DNA of 64,000 nucleotides from Herbaspirillum hiltneri N3 (GTDB lineage Bacteria > Pseudomonadota > Gammaproteobacteria > Burkholderiales > Burkholderiaceae_D): positions 2,294,001 through 2,358,000 of the forward strand of contig NZ_CP011409.1 of NCBI RefSeq assembly GCF_001267925.1, given 5' to 3'. Of the stretch, positions 26,250-36,313 are shown in pieces. The stretch's first letter is position 1. The number at the start of each line of letters is the position of its first letter. Made by a program: the position numbers and the translations under genes. The notes under the pieces were generated by a model. It did no database searches. It saw only the letters and a list, made by a program, of their open reading frames with translations, and was not told the DNA's origin.

Positions 26250-26453
26250 TTATTGCGGGACGATGTTCGAAGCTTGCTTGCCCTTAGGACCAGTAGTCAC
26301 TTCGAAAGAAACGCGTTGGTTTTCTTTCAGGGACTTGAAGCCGTTCGATTGGATAGCCGAGAAGTGCGCGAACAGATCTTCGCCGCCTTCGTCAGGAGTG
26401 ATGAAGCCGAAGCCCTTCGAGTCATTGAACCACTTTACGATACCAGTTGCCAT
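26250..26453 (-). CDS. Cold-shock domain protein (CspA family)
   Basis: A 67-residue single cold-shock domain that binds single-stranded RNA/DNA. RNP1 is KGFGFI (13-18) and RNP2 is LFAHF (27-31). The start follows AGGA. The 160-bp upstream gap is rich in short repeats of T and A and has no gene; a long 5' leader would fit CspA-type regulation. Which Csp paralogue this is cannot be decided from sequence alone. Confidence 0.95.
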   Translation of the reverse strand: MATGIVKWFNDSKGFGFITPDEGGEDLFAHFSAIQSNGFKSLKENQRVSFEVTTGPKGKQASNIVPQ

Positions 26454-26615
26454 GTTAATTCCTAAATAAGTTAGTGTGGGCTTTGCCCGTTATTATCGTT
26501 TAAACCTAGAGAGGAATGACAGACTGATACCGCACTACCAACTCGAATCTTAACGACCCTTTAATTATACCGATTAAATCGCCAATGCAAGCGTTTTTCA
26601 CTCTATGAGAATGAT

Positions 26616-27119
26616 TTAATTTGCAGTCGGTTTGTATACCAAAACCACCGCCTCGGCGGCAATGCCTTCTTCTCGCCCCAGGTAGCCCAGTTTCTCGTTG
26701 GTCTTGGCCTTGATATTTACTTGCTCAGGAGTAATGCCAAGGTCGGCCGCCACATGCGCCACCATGGCCGGAATATGCGGCGCCATCTTGGGCGCCTGCG
26801 CGATGATGGTGGCGTCGACGTTGCCAATCGCATAACCGGAGGCGGCCAGGCGCTTGACCGCTTCGCGCAGCAGCACGCGTGAGTCGGCGCCCTTGAACTG
26901 CAGATCGGTGTCGGGGAAATGTCGCCCGATGTCGCCCAGTCCGGCCGAACCGAAAATCGCATCGGTGATGGCGTGCAGCAACACATCCGCGTCAGAATGT
27001 CCGAGCAGGCCGGTCTTGTGCGGAATGTCGACGCCGCCGATGATCAGCTTGCGGCCGGTCACCAGCGCGTGGCAATCGTAGCCCTGGCCGATGCGGAATG
27101 GAGGAGGGTGAAACGCCAT
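26616..27119 (-). CDS. ispF: 2-C-methyl-D-erythritol 2,4-cyclodiphosphate synthase
   Basis: A 167-residue enzyme of the MEP isoprenoid pathway that cyclises CDP-methylerythritol 2-phosphate. Metal ligands Asp and His are seen in [11 protein letters not shown] (9-19) and [28 protein letters not shown] near residues 138-150 is the substrate-binding signature. It starts 20 bp after ispD with AAAGGA upstream of the ATG, so the two genes form an operon. Confidence 0.97.
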   Translation of the reverse strand: MAFHPPPFRIGQGYDCHALVTGRKLIIGGVDIPHKTGLLGHSDADVLLHAITDAIFGSAGLGDIGRHFPDTDLQFKGADSRVLLREAVKRLAASGYAIGNVDATIIAQAPKMAPHIPAMVAHVAADLGITPEQVNIKAKTNEKLGYLGREEGIAAEAVVLVYKPTAN

Positions 27120-27139
27120 GCTATATATCCTTTATATCC

Positions 27140-27874
27140 TTACGTCTTCAGGAAGAGTTCGGCCAGCGCGACATCGTGCGCCAGCGTCACCTTGAAATTG
27201 CGCGGGCTGCCTTCAACCAGCTTCGGCTGCAGTCCCAGCATCTCGACGGCGCTGGCATCGTCGGTAATGTCGCCGACGCGGTTTTGCGCATGCGCCTGTT
27301 CCAGCGCCCGCTTCAGCAAACCGTAGCGGAACATCTGCGGCGTCTGCGCCGCCCACAGCGCATCGCGCGGGACGGTCGCCTCCGCGCGTTGCGCCGGCGC
27401 GCCGCCGCTGCGCTTGAGCGTGTCCACCACCGGCAGCGCCAGCAGGCCGCCGACTTCATCGTCATGCAACGCGGCGATGAGGCGATCCAGCAGCTGCGCA
27501 GTCAGTCCCGGGCGCGCCGCATCATGCACCAGTACCCAGTCGTCGCCCCCGAGCTGCGCGCCGATCGCCTGCAAGCCATTGAGCACGCTGTCCTGGCGCG
27601 TGGCGCCGCCGTTGCGCAGCACCGTCAGCTTGCCCGCCAGCTGCGGCTGCGTCGCCAGGAAATCATCGATGTAGCCGTCGCCGGCGCTGACCACGAGGAA
27701 AGTGTGAGCGATGGCGGTGCTGGCGGCGAAGGTGTCGAGCGCATATTGCAGCATCGGCTTGCCGGCCAGCGGCAGGTATTGCTTGGGGATGGCGCCGCCC
27801 ACGCGCGCGCCGACGCCGGCTGCGGGAATCAGTGCAAAATGTCGGGCCTGAGGTGACGATGCGGAAGCGGTCAT
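27140..27874 (-). CDS. ispD: 2-C-methyl-D-erythritol 4-phosphate cytidylyltransferase
   Basis: A 244-residue nucleotidyltransferase that makes CDP-methylerythritol from CTP and MEP. The CTP-binding loop is ALIPAAGVGARVGGAIPKQYLPL (residues 13-35 region), and VLVHDAARPGLT is the conserved substrate motif. The ATG at 27874 is the most probable start because it puts the loop near residue 15, as in the family. It is followed after 20 bp by ispF. It is divergent from mfd, a common arrangement in betaproteobacteria. Confidence 0.95.
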   Translation of the reverse strand: MTASASSPQARHFALIPAAGVGARVGGAIPKQYLPLAGKPMLQYALDTFAASTAIAHTFLVVSAGDGYIDDFLATQPQLAGKLTVLRNGGATRQDSVLNGLQAIGAQLGGDDWVLVHDAARPGLTAQLLDRLIAALHDDEVGGLLALPVVDTLKRSGGAPAQRAEATVPRDALWAAQTPQMFRYGLLKRALEQAHAQNRVGDITDDASAVEMLGLQPKLVEGSPRNFKVTLAHDVALAELFLKT

Positions 27875-28042
27875 ACCGGGGCGCCATGACGGCAAGAGCG
27901 CAGGAAATGCCTGCGTGCGGCGCCTTGGGGCGCAGCCTTGCCAGCAGAGGGCTTCGTTTATAATGTGAGGCTGAATTCTAAAGCCAAATTTGGCTTCTTT
28001 CGCAGTATTTTGCGCGCTCCCGAGCGCCTCCCGATCCAGCCA

Positions 28043-31000
28043 ATGTCTTTTGACCTGAAAAAATCCCTTCCCAAGCCTGGTGCGCGCTTCGTTCCTCCGG
28101 CGCCGCATGGCTCCGCCGACGCCTATTTGCTGGCGCAAGCCGCGATTGCCCTGAAAGCCGACAAGCGCATGCTGACCGTGGTCGTGGCCAACGCCACCGA
28201 CGCCCAGCGCCTGCTGGCGGAAATCCCGTGGTTCCAGCGCCGGGTCGAAGGCGGCGAAGGTGAAAGTGCGCTGCGCTGCCACCTGCTGCCCGATTGGGAA
28301 ACGCTGCCTTACGACGCCTTCTCGCCGCACCAGGATCTTGTCTCGGAACGCCTGGCCACCTTGTATGAAGTGCAGAACGGCCAGTGCGACGTGCTGATCG
28401 TGCCGGCGACCACCGCCTTGCTGCGCATGGCCCCGCCGGGTTTCCTCGCGGCTTACACTTTCTTCTTCAAGCAGGGCGAGAAACTCGATGAGGCGCGCCT
28501 GAAGTCGCAGCTGACGCTGGCCGGCTACACCCACGTCACGCAAGTCATGTCGCCCGGCGAGTATTCAGTGCGCGGCGGCCTGATCGACATTTTCCCGATG
28601 GGCTCGGCGCTGCCGTATCGCCTTGACCTGTTCGGCGACACCATCGAAACCATCCGCACCTTCGACGCCGATACCCAGCGCTCGCTTTATCCGGTGCGCG
28701 AAGTGCGGTTGCTGCCGGGCCGGGAATTCCCGATGGATGAAGCTTCGCGCACCTCCTTCCGCAGCCGCTGGCGCGAAGTGTTCGAAGGCGATCCCTCACG
28801 GTCGGCGATCTACAAGGACATCGGCAACGGCATCGCCTCGGCCGGCATCGAATATTACTTGCCGCTGTTTTTTGAAGAGACTGCCACGCTGTTCCGCTAC
28901 CTGCCGGAGGACGGCATGTTCGCCACGGTCGGCGATATCGACCAGGCCATCAAGCGCTTCTGGAGCGACACGCGGTCGCGCCACAATTTCCTCAAGGCCG
29001 ACCGCGAACGTCCCGTGCTGGCGCCGGAACAGGTGTTCCTCACCGACGAAGATTTCTTCACGCTGGTCAAGCCCTACGGCCGCTGGGTATTGCAAACCGA
29101 CGACGCGCCATCCGCCTTGTCGGCAGCGATTCCCAATGTCGCCGTGAACCGCCGTATCGACGATCCGCTGACCAACCTGCGCGGCTACCTGCTCAAGACC
29201 GGCAAGCGCGTCATGCTGTGCGCCGAGTCCAACGGCCGCCGCGAGACATTGCAGCAATACTTTGCCGAATACGACCTGCATCCCGCGCTGTGCGACGGCT
29301 ACGACAGCTTCCTCGGTAACACCGAACCGCTGATGCTGGGCGTTGCGCCGCTGCATGCCGGCTTCGAGCTGGAGCAGGAGCAGGTCGCCTTCATTACCGA
29401 GACCGAGCTGTACGCCGGTTCCGGGCGCCGCGTCGGCCGCAAGAAACAGGAAAACGTCACCCAAGTCGAGCACATGGTGCGCGATCTGTCCGAGCTCAAG
29501 ATCGGCGATCCGGTGGTGCATGCCAACCATGGCATCGGCCGTTACATGGGTTTGCTCAGCATGGATCTGGGCGAGGGCGAGACAGAATTCCTGCATCTGG
29601 AATACGCGAAGGAAACCAAGCTCTACGTGCCGGTCTCACAACTGCATGTGATCGCGCGCTATTCGGGCGCCTCTCCGGAAGATGCACCGCTGCATTCGCT
29701 CGGTTCCGGCCAGTGGGAAAAAGCCAAGCGCAAGGCCGCGCAGCAAATCCGCGATACCGCCGCCGAACTGCTCAATCTGTATGCGCGCCGGGCGCTGCGC
29801 CAAGGCCACGCCTTCCAGTACTCCGCCCGCGACTACGAGACCTTCGCCGAGAGTTTCGGCTTTGAAGAAACGCCCGACCAGGCCGCCGCCATCAATGCCG
29901 TCATCGGCGACATGACCAGCGGCAAGCCGATGGATCGACTGATCTGCGGCGACGTCGGTTTCGGCAAGACCGAAGTGGCCCTGCGCGCCGCCTTCGTCGC
30001 CGTCATGGGCGGCAAGCAGGTCGCCATCCTGGCGCCGACCACTTTGCTCGCCGAGCAGCATGCGCAGACCTTCGCTGACCGCTTCGCCAACTGGCCGGTG
30101 CGCATCGCCGAGCTGTCGCGTTTCCGCACCGGCAAGGAAGTCACGCAAGCCATCAAGGGTATGGCGGACGGTACGCTCGACATCATCATCGGCACCCACA
30201 AATTGCTGTCCGACGACGTCAAGTTCTCGCGCCTGGGGCTGGTCATCATCGACGAAGAACATCGCTTCGGCGTGCGCCAGAAGGAAGCGCTCAAGTCGCT
30301 GCGTGCCGAGGTCGACGTGCTCACGCTGACCGCCACGCCGATCCCGCGCACGCTGGGCATGGCGCTGGAAGGCTTGCGCGATTTCTCGATCATCGCCACC
30401 GCGCCGCAAAAGCGCCTGGCGATCAAGACCTTTGTGCGCGCCGAAGGCGAGTCCACCATCCGCGAAGCCTGTCTGCGCGAGCTCAAGCGCGGCGGCCAGG
30501 TCTACTTCCTGCACAATGAAGTCGATACCATCGAGAACCGCAAGGCCATGCTCGAAGCGCTGTTACCGGAAGCGCGCGTGGTCATCGCACACGGCCAGAT
30601 GCATGAGCGCGACCTGGAAAAGGTCATGCGCGATTTCGTCGCGCAGCGTTCCAACATCCTGCTGTGCACGACCATCATCGAGACCGGTATCGACGTGCCG
30701 ACTGCCAACACCATCATCATGCATCGCGCCGACAAGTTCGGCCTGGCGCAGTTGCATCAGTTGCGCGGCCGCGTCGGCCGTTCGCATCACCAGGCCTACG
30801 CCTATTTGCTGGTCAATGACGTCAAGGGCCTGACCAAACAGGCGCAGCGCCGCCTGGAGGCGATCCAGCAGATGGAGGAACTCGGCAGCGGCTTCTACCT
30901 TGCCATGCACGACCTCGAAATCCGCGGCGCCGGCGAAGTGCTCGGCGACAGCCAGTCCGGCGAGATGCACGAGATCGGTTTTCAGATGTATTCCGACATG

Positions 31001-31498
31001 CTCAGCGAAGCGGTACGCGCGCTCAAGGACGGCCGCGAGCCGGACCTGGCGGCGCCGCTGGCCAGCACCACGGAGATCAATCTGCACGTGCCGGCTTTGC
31101 TGCCCAACGACTATTGCGGCGACGTGCACGAACGCTTGTCGCTGTACAAGCGCTTCGCCAACTGCACCTCGCAAGACACCATCGATGCCTTGCAGGAGGA
31201 GTTGATCGACCGCTTCGGCAAGTTGCCGGAAGTCGCCAAGGCGCTGGTCGAAACGCATCGCCTGCGCATTGCCGCCAAGCCGCTCGGCATCATCAAGATC
31301 GACGCGCACGCCGAATCGGCGTTGCTGCAATTCGTGCCGAATCCACCGGTCGACGCCATGCGCATCATTGAACTGATCCAGAAGAATCGCCACATCAAAC
31401 TGAACGGCCAGGACAAGTTGCGCATCACCGCCAACATGCCCGACCTCAACGCGCGCGTGATGCAAATCAAGGCGACCATGCGCTCGCTGGTCGGCTGA
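28043..31498 (+). CDS. mfd: Transcription-repair coupling factor
   Basis: A 1151-residue ATP-dependent translocase that removes RNA polymerase stalled at DNA lesions and recruits UvrA. The chosen ATG at 28043 begins MSFDLKKSLPKPGARF; an earlier in-frame ATG at 27938 is unlikely. Domains in order: a UvrB-homology module (about 1-340), the CarD-like RNA polymerase-interacting domain (about 475-575, with VVHANHGIGRYMG), the RecG-like helicase core (Walker A GDVGFGKTE near 634, DEEH box near 736) and the C-terminal TRCF domain. It is followed 30 bp later by serB. Confidence 0.97.
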   Translation: MSFDLKKSLPKPGARFVPPAPHGSADAYLLAQAAIALKADKRMLTVVVANATDAQRLLAEIPWFQRRVEGGEGESALRCHLLPDWETLPYDAFSPHQDLVSERLATLYEVQNGQCDVLIVPATTALLRMAPPGFLAAYTFFFKQGEKLDEARLKSQLTLAGYTHVTQVMSPGEYSVRGGLIDIFPMGSALPYRLDLFGDTIETIRTFDADTQRSLYPVREVRLLPGREFPMDEASRTSFRSRWREVFEGDPSRSAIYKDIGNGIASAGIEYYLPLFFEETATLFRYLPEDGMFATVGDIDQAIKRFWSDTRSRHNFLKADRERPVLAPEQVFLTDEDFFTLVKPYGRWVLQTDDAPSALSAAIPNVAVNRRIDDPLTNLRGYLLKTGKRVMLCAESNGRRETLQQYFAEYDLHPALCDGYDSFLGNTEPLMLGVAPLHAGFELEQEQVAFITETELYAGSGRRVGRKKQENVTQVEHMVRDLSELKIGDPVVHANHGIGRYMGLLSMDLGEGETEFLHLEYAKETKLYVPVSQLHVIARYSGASPEDAPLHSLGSGQWEKAKRKAAQQIRDTAAELLNLYARRALRQGHAFQYSARDYETFAESFGFEETPDQAAAINAVIGDMTSGKPMDRLICGDVGFGKTEVALRAAFVAVMGGKQVAILAPTTLLAEQHAQTFADRFANWPVRIAELSRFRTGKEVTQAIKGMADGTLDIIIGTHKLLSDDVKFSRLGLVIIDEEHRFGVRQKEALKSLRAEVDVLTLTATPIPRTLGMALEGLRDFSIIATAPQKRLAIKTFVRAEGESTIREACLRELKRGGQVYFLHNEVDTIENRKAMLEALLPEARVVIAHGQMHERDLEKVMRDFVAQRSNILLCTTIIETGIDVPTANTIIMHRADKFGLAQLHQLRGRVGRSHHQAYAYLLVNDVKGLTKQAQRRLEAIQQMEELGSGFYLAMHDLEIRGAGEVLGDSQSGEMHEIGFQMYSDMLSEAVRALKDGREPDLAAPLASTTEINLHVPALLPNDYCGDVHERLSLYKRFANCTSQDTIDALQEELIDRFGKLPEVAKALVETHRLRIAAKPLGIIKIDAHAESALLQFVPNPPVDAMRIIELIQKNRHIKLNGQDKLRITANMPDLNARVMQIKATMRSLVG

Positions 31499-31528
31499 CC
31501 CATTTTTAAAATACGAAGAAGACGCAAC

Positions 31529-32371
31529 ATGAATCTGATCTTGCAAGGACTTAATACCAATCGCGACGACGTCGATGCCATCATCGCGCTGGCGCAGCCG
31601 CAGCGCGTGGTGGATATCAACGCGCATGCCTGGCGTTGCGAGGGCGTTATCCCCAGCGCGGCACTCAAGACGCAAATCGACGCCGTCTGCCTGGCGCGGC
31701 AAGTTGACTACGCTTTCATCGAAGCAGGCCGCACGCTCAAGGATTTCAAGCTGGTGGCGATGGACATGGATTCGACGCTGATCACGATTGAATGCATCGA
31801 CGAGATCGCCGACATGCAGGGACTGAAGCCTCAAGTGTCGGAAATCACGGAAGCCGCCATGCGCGGCGAGATCGAATTCAACGAAAGCCTGACGCGCCGC
31901 GTCGCCTTGCTCAAAGGGCTTGATGCCGGTGCTTTGCAGCGCGTCTACGATGAGCGCCTGGAATTGTCCCTGGGCGCAGAAAAGATGCTGCAGGCGATTC
32001 AGGCTGTGGGCATTAAGACGCTGCTGGTGTCGGGTGGCTTTACCTTCTTTACCGATCGCATGAAGACCCGCCTCGGTCTTGACTACACACATTCCAATGA
32101 ACTGGAGATCGTCGACGGCAAGCTGACCGGGAAAGTGCTTGGCGGCATCGTCAACGCCGAGGAAAAGCGACTGACCGTAGAACGCGTCTGCGCCGAACTG
32201 GGAGTGCCGACGTCGCAAGCCATCGTCATGGGCGACGGTGCCAACGATCTGAAGATGATGGGCGTGAGCGGCCTCTCGGTGGCGTTCCGCGCAAAACCCG
32301 TTGTGCGCGCGCAGGCGAGCGTGGCATTGAACTTTGTCGGGCTCGACGGCATCTTGAATATAGTGGCTTAA
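31529..32371 (+). CDS. serB: Phosphoserine phosphatase
   Basis: A 280-residue HAD-family phosphatase catalysing the last step of serine synthesis. The nucleophile motif is MDMDSTLI (about residues 78-85), followed by ECIDEIAD. Motif II is LLVSGGFTFFTDR, and motif III is VMGDGANDLKMM. An N-terminal 70-residue extension precedes the catalytic domain, as in SerB proteins. It follows mfd by 30 bp and precedes a small membrane protein gene by 22 bp, so the three are probably co-transcribed. Confidence 0.95.
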   Translation: MNLILQGLNTNRDDVDAIIALAQPQRVVDINAHAWRCEGVIPSAALKTQIDAVCLARQVDYAFIEAGRTLKDFKLVAMDMDSTLITIECIDEIADMQGLKPQVSEITEAAMRGEIEFNESLTRRVALLKGLDAGALQRVYDERLELSLGAEKMLQAIQAVGIKTLLVSGGFTFFTDRMKTRLGLDYTHSNELEIVDGKLTGKVLGGIVNAEEKRLTVERVCAELGVPTSQAIVMGDGANDLKMMGVSGLSVAFRAKPVVRAQASVALNFVGLDGILNIVA

Positions 32372-32393
32372 TCGTCAGCAACAGGAGAAAAGC

Positions 32394-32774
32394 ATGGATA
32401 CGACAACTCAGGGAAATCAGGAACTGGTGTTCGATGCCAGGCTGCAATCGGCCAAGGACCTGGCGTGGTGGCTGTACATCTTCCACGGGCTTAGCCTGGT
32501 GCTGTCGCTGGGCATGCTGTCGTGGCTGCCGCTGATCGTGAACTACATCAAGCGCGGCGACGCTGCCGACACCTTCGTCTACAGCCACCATCGTTGGCAG
32601 ATTCGTTCGTTCTGGTGGTATCTGTTCTGGATGTTTGCCGGCGGTGTGATCTGGATGACCTTGGTTGGTATTCCGCTGGCGGTGCTGATCTGGTCGCTGG
32701 CGTGGATCTGGAAAGCTTTCCGCATCATCAAGGGTTGGCTTGATCTCAACGACAATAAAGCCATGCCTGTTTAA
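32394..32774 (+). CDS. Small membrane protein, DUF4870-like
   Basis: A 126-residue protein with three hydrophobic segments: about 24-50, 76-92 and 95-110. A short polar loop ([11 protein letters not shown]) separates the first from the second. The layout resembles DUF4870/Tic20-like small membrane proteins of unknown function. The start follows AGGAG. It lies 22 bp downstream of serB. Confidence 0.75.
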   Translation: MDTTTQGNQELVFDARLQSAKDLAWWLYIFHGLSLVLSLGMLSWLPLIVNYIKRGDAADTFVYSHHRWQIRSFWWYLFWMFAGGVIWMTLVGIPLAVLIWSLAWIWKAFRIIKGWLDLNDNKAMPV

Positions 32775-32905
32775 AAGTTCTGCCCGGCGGCGGCGTCAAG
32801 CTGCTGTCATGGGGATGGATTAGAATGAGCCGGCAAGTTTTGGCGGCATCGGCAACAGAAAGCAACAGAAGGCAACTGAAGACAACAGAAAAGAGAGGCG
32901 ACAGC

Positions 32906-33601
32906 ATGAATAAAGTCTATCCCGACGCGTCCAGCGCGTTATCCGGCATCGTCAAGGACGGCCAGACGATCGCCGTCGGTGGCTTCGGCCTGTGCGGCAT
33001 TCCTGAGGCACTGATTGCCGCGCTGCGCGACTCCGGCGTACAGAACCTCACGGCGATTTCCAACAACGCCGGCGTCGACGGTTTCGGCCTGGGCCAGCTG
33101 CTCAACACCCGCCAGATCAAGAAAATGATCGCCTCCTACGTTGGTGAAAACAAGGAATTCGAACGCCAATACCTGGCCGGCGAACTGGAGCTCGAATTCA
33201 CCCCGCAAGGTACGCTGGCCGAGAAGCTGCGCGCCGGCGGCGCCGGCATCCCGGCGTTCTTCACCAAGACCGGCGTGGGCACGCTGGTGGCCGAAGGCAA
33301 GGAAATCCGCGAGTTCGACGGCGCCCGGTACGTCATGGAACGCTCGCTGGTAGCCGACATCTCGCTGGTCAAGGCGCAGAAGGCCGACCGTGCCGGCAAC
33401 CTGATTTTCAACAAGACCGCGCGCAACTTCAACCCCAACGTCGCCATGGCCGGCAAGATCACCATCGTCGAAGTCGAGGAACTGGTGGACATCGGCGAGC
33501 TCGACCCGGACCAGATCCATACCGCCGGCATCTTCGTGCACCGCATCGTGGTCAACGCCACGCCGGAAAAGCGGATCGAACAACGCACCGTGTCGAAATA
33601 A
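32906..33601 (+). CDS. scoA: Succinyl-CoA:3-ketoacid CoA-transferase subunit A
   Basis: A 231-residue CoA-transferase alpha subunit that moves CoA between succinyl-CoA and acetoacetate. It has the type I signature [15 protein letters not shown] near residues 25-40. The start ATG at 32906 is preceded by AGAGAGG. The beta subunit gene begins 12 bp downstream. The pair allows use of acetoacetate, the product of polyhydroxybutyrate breakdown, which links it to the pha genes 16 kb away (inference). Acetate CoA-transferase AtoDA is a close alternative. Confidence 0.92.
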   Translation: MNKVYPDASSALSGIVKDGQTIAVGGFGLCGIPEALIAALRDSGVQNLTAISNNAGVDGFGLGQLLNTRQIKKMIASYVGENKEFERQYLAGELELEFTPQGTLAEKLRAGGAGIPAFFTKTGVGTLVAEGKEIREFDGARYVMERSLVADISLVKAQKADRAGNLIFNKTARNFNPNVAMAGKITIVEVEELVDIGELDPDQIHTAGIFVHRIVVNATPEKRIEQRTVSK

Positions 33602-33613
33602 GGAGAAATAATC

Positions 33614-34264
33614 ATGGCATGGACCAGAGACGAAATGGCTGCGCGCGCAGCCAAGGAATTGCAGGACGGTTTTTACGTCAACCTCGGCATCGGCTTGCCG
33701 ACGCTGGTTGCCAATCACGTCCCCAAGGACATTGAAGTCTGGCTGCAATCGGAAAACGGCCTGCTCGGCATCGGCCCGTTCCCGGCCGAAGACAAGGTCG
33801 ACGCCGACCTGATCAACGCCGGCAAGCAAACGGTGACGACCATCCCCGGCTCGTCCTTCTTCTCGTCGGCGGACTCCTTCGGCATGATCCGCGGCGGCAA
33901 GATCAACATCGCGATTCTGGGTGCGATGCAGGTCTCGCAGCAGGGCGATCTGGCCAACTGGATGATTCCGGGCAAGATGGTCAAGGGCATGGGCGGCGCG
34001 ATGGACCTGGTTGCCGGCGTCGGCCGCGTGGTGGTGCTGATGGAACATGTCGCCAAGGGCAAGGACGGCAGCATCTCGCAAAAGATCCTGAAGCAATGCA
34101 ACCTGCCGCTGACGGGCGTGGGCGTGGTCAATCGCATCATCACCGATCTGGGCGTGATCGATGTGACGCCGAGCGGCCTGAAGCTGATCGAGCTGGCCAG
34201 CGGCGTGACCAAGGAAGACGTGATCGCCGCTACCGAAGCGGTGCTGGACGTCAGCGCGGTATAA
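33614..34264 (+). CDS. scoB: Succinyl-CoA:3-ketoacid CoA-transferase subunit B
   Basis: A 216-residue beta subunit. The catalytic glutamate is Glu47 in [13 protein letters not shown], where family I CoA-transferases form the glutamyl-CoA thioester. [12 protein letters not shown] near residues 25-36 is the other family signature. AAGGAG lies before its ATG. It follows scoA by 12 bp and is followed by a terminator. Confidence 0.93.
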   Translation: MAWTRDEMAARAAKELQDGFYVNLGIGLPTLVANHVPKDIEVWLQSENGLLGIGPFPAEDKVDADLINAGKQTVTTIPGSSFFSSADSFGMIRGGKINIAILGAMQVSQQGDLANWMIPGKMVKGMGGAMDLVAGVGRVVVLMEHVAKGKDGSISQKILKQCNLPLTGVGVVNRIITDLGVIDVTPSGLKLIELASGVTKEDVIAATEAVLDVSAV

Positions 34265-34284
34265 GGAAAAATGCAGCAGACACG

Positions 34285-34316
34285 GCGCCGGCTGAGCGAT
34301 CATCCGGCGCTTTTTT
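34285..34316 (+). terminator. Rho-independent terminator of scoAB
   Basis: GCGCCGG (34285-34291) pairs with CCGGCGC (34304-34310) around a 12-nt loop and is followed by six T. It lies 20 bp after the scoB stop and 36 bp before the MaoC gene start. Confidence 0.8.
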
Positions 34317-34351
34317 ACGATCCTTCCGAACGGAAATCATCAAGGACAGGT

Positions 34352-34804
34352 ATGCGCGAAATAGCAAGCATTGAAGCACTGCACGAATTGGCCGGCCAGG
34401 AAGTGGCGGTCAGCGACTGGATCGAAGTCACGCAGGAGCAGGTCAACCTGTTCGCCGACGCCACCGGCGATCATCAGTGGATCCACGTCGACGTCGAGCG
34501 CAGCAAGCGCGAATTGCCGTTCGGCGGCACTGTCGCGCATGGGTTCCTGACGCTGGGTCTGCTGCCGAAAATCATGGGCCAGAGCATCTCCATGGGCAAC
34601 GTCAAGATGCTGCTCAACTACGGCCTCAACAGGGTGCGTTTCCCGGCGCCGCTGCCGGTCGGCAGCAGGGTGCGCGGACGCATCGTGCTGCAGTCGGTGG
34701 AAGAGATTCCGGGCGGTGCGCAAGTGGTATGGGAAATCACCATGGAACGCGAGGACGCCGACAAACCGGTATGCGTCGCCGAGTTCATCGTGCGCCGCTA
34801 CTGA
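34352..34804 (+). CDS. MaoC-like (R)-specific enoyl-CoA hydratase family protein
   Basis: A 150-residue hot-dog-fold protein. The hydratase-2 motif is visible as FADATGDHQWIHVD, with catalytic Asp40 and His45; GTVAHGFLTLGLLP is the following conserved segment. Such enzymes hydrate trans-2-enoyl-CoA to (R)-3-hydroxyacyl-CoA and can supply monomers for PHA. The ATG at 34352 follows AAGGACAGG. The specific substrate is not known. Confidence 0.9.
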   Translation: MREIASIEALHELAGQEVAVSDWIEVTQEQVNLFADATGDHQWIHVDVERSKRELPFGGTVAHGFLTLGLLPKIMGQSISMGNVKMLLNYGLNRVRFPAPLPVGSRVRGRIVLQSVEEIPGGAQVVWEITMEREDADKPVCVAEFIVRRY

Positions 34805-34816
34805 TCGCGCAACGCC

Positions 34817-35383
34817 TCAGTTCTGCAGCGGCGGTTCGGGAATCACCAGCGGCCCGCAGTTGCTGTCGGTCACGAAGATCGCCAGCAATTGTGCCGGTTT
34901 GACCGGATCGGGATTGCCTGCCAGTGCATGCAATTCGTACGGCGCCTCCATCCAGGTCTGGCCTTTCTGGTAGTTGACGACGGGGCCGCCTTCCATCTGC
35001 GAACGCACCGTTCCCTCCATCACGATCGCCGTTACCGATCCCGGATGCCGATGCGGCGCGGAAAAAGCCAGCGGCGGGAAATCCACCATCATCGTCGTGA
35101 TCGACTTGCCAGGCGCGTTGGGTAGCGGTTCGCAGGAAATCACTTTGACGCTGGTTGCGGGAGCTGCTGCCGCCGGATTCGCCGTGCCTCCGGCACCCAC
35201 CGCCAACGCTGCGCTGGTGAATGGCAGGACATCAGCGCCGGCGCCGACGCAGATATCTGCGATCCAGCGGCCGGCCGCCCTGGGTACCGGCGATTGTGTC
35301 AGCAGCAGGGTGCCGACGGCAGCGAGCAGGAAGAGACGATAGCCATGGCGGCGCGTTGGCAGAGCAGGCAGCGGCACATTCAC
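34817..35383 (-). CDS. Exported cupin-domain protein
   Basis: A 188-residue protein with an N-terminal hydrophobic segment (YRLFLLAAVGTLLLTQ) that is a signal peptide or anchor. A single cupin domain follows, with the metal-binding HRH in FSAPHRHPGS, a glutamate in AIVMEGTVRSQ, and the second motif around YELHAL. The ATG overlaps the stop of the frameshifted epimerase gene by 4 bp, so the two were translationally coupled. The substrate is unknown. Confidence 0.83.
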   Translation of the reverse strand: MNVPLPALPTRRHGYRLFLLAAVGTLLLTQSPVPRAAGRWIADICVGAGADVLPFTSAALAVGAGGTANPAAAAPATSVKVISCEPLPNAPGKSITTMMVDFPPLAFSAPHRHPGSVTAIVMEGTVRSQMEGGPVVNYQKGQTWMEAPYELHALAGNPDPVKPAQLLAIFVTDSNCGPLVIPEPPLQN

Positions 35384-36119
35384 GATTGGACACCATGCGG
35401 GGAACGGAAGGCCGGACTCCAGCCGAGCACGCGCCGGGCTTTCTGATTGCTCGCTTCGGTGTTGTCTTCCGTGATATTGAACACGCCCGTGGCATTGCTT
35501 TGCAGGGCCAGCAAGGCGGCGTGTGCGGCAGCAGCGACATGGACCGGGCTGGACCCTTGCGGCTCGGCCGACCAGGTGCCGGGACCGTACAGCTGGCCGT
35601 AGCGCAGCACGGTTCCTTGCAATCCGGACGTTTGCAACACCTGGGTTTCCAGCGCGATCACACCGCCGACGCTGACGCGGCGCAGGCCTTCAGCATCGAT
35701 GTCCAGCGGGTGCTCTTCCAGATAAGGTTTGTCGCCGGGCGCATAAGCCCAGGCGATGCTTTGGGCGATCAGGCGCGTGGCGCCGGCGGGGCGGCGACCA
35801 GGTTGCGCGTGCCTTCACTGCGCACACGCGCATTGCCGGCGGCCGCTTGCGTCAGCGCCTGCGGATCAGGTACGCGAGGCAGGTCGGTCAATTGATGAAT
35901 GATGACGGACGGCGCTATGCGCACCAGTTCCGACTTGAGAGTGTCGGCGTCGAACACGTCGGCCAGTACCGGAATTGCACCCAGCTCGCGCAAGGCGCTG
36001 GCGCGAGCCTGGTGGCGCGTGCCGCCGTAGACCGTGTAACCGGCATCGCGCAGCAACGGAATCAGCACGGTGCCGACGGCGCCGGTTGCACCGGCCAGAA
36101 ATATCGTTTCGCTCATCAT
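35380..36119 (-). pseudogene. NAD-dependent epimerase/dehydratase, frameshifted
   Basis: The N-terminal part (36119 to about 35790) encodes a Rossmann start, FLAGATGAVGTVLIPLL, and runs to GTRNLVAA, then hits a stop at 35769. The rest, ATRLIAQSIAWAYAPGDKPY and on to the C-terminus at 35380, continues in another frame. The shift falls at a run of four G/C (35788-35791) in a GC-rich stretch. One base lost or gained there would restore a protein of about 245 residues. It is either a recent pseudogene or a sequencing error. The cupin gene follows with a 4-bp overlap. Confidence 0.8.
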
Positions 36120-36195
36120 CTTTCCTTGTGGTTGATGTCACAAGTGTAGGAGCGCAAGCGGCCGGTAAAAAGAGCCAAAAACGTCTGAAAGAACT

Positions 36196-36236
36196 AGGCC
36201 AAGACCAGGCCAAGACCAGGTCAAGATCAGGCCTGG
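36196..36236. repeat. 11-bp tandem repeat between the GST and epimerase genes
   Basis: AGGCCAAGACC occurs twice in tandem (36196-36217), then AGGTCAAGATC (36218-36228) with two changes, then a partial AGGCCTGG. The block lies in the 195-bp gap between two leftward genes. No other feature was seen in this gap. Confidence 0.8.
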
Positions 36237-36313
36237 AAATGATGAAATCGAAGATGGAAAGGGGATTGCCGGGCAGCGCGAGTGGCCGCCCGGCGAAGGA
36301 TGCGACAGATGGG

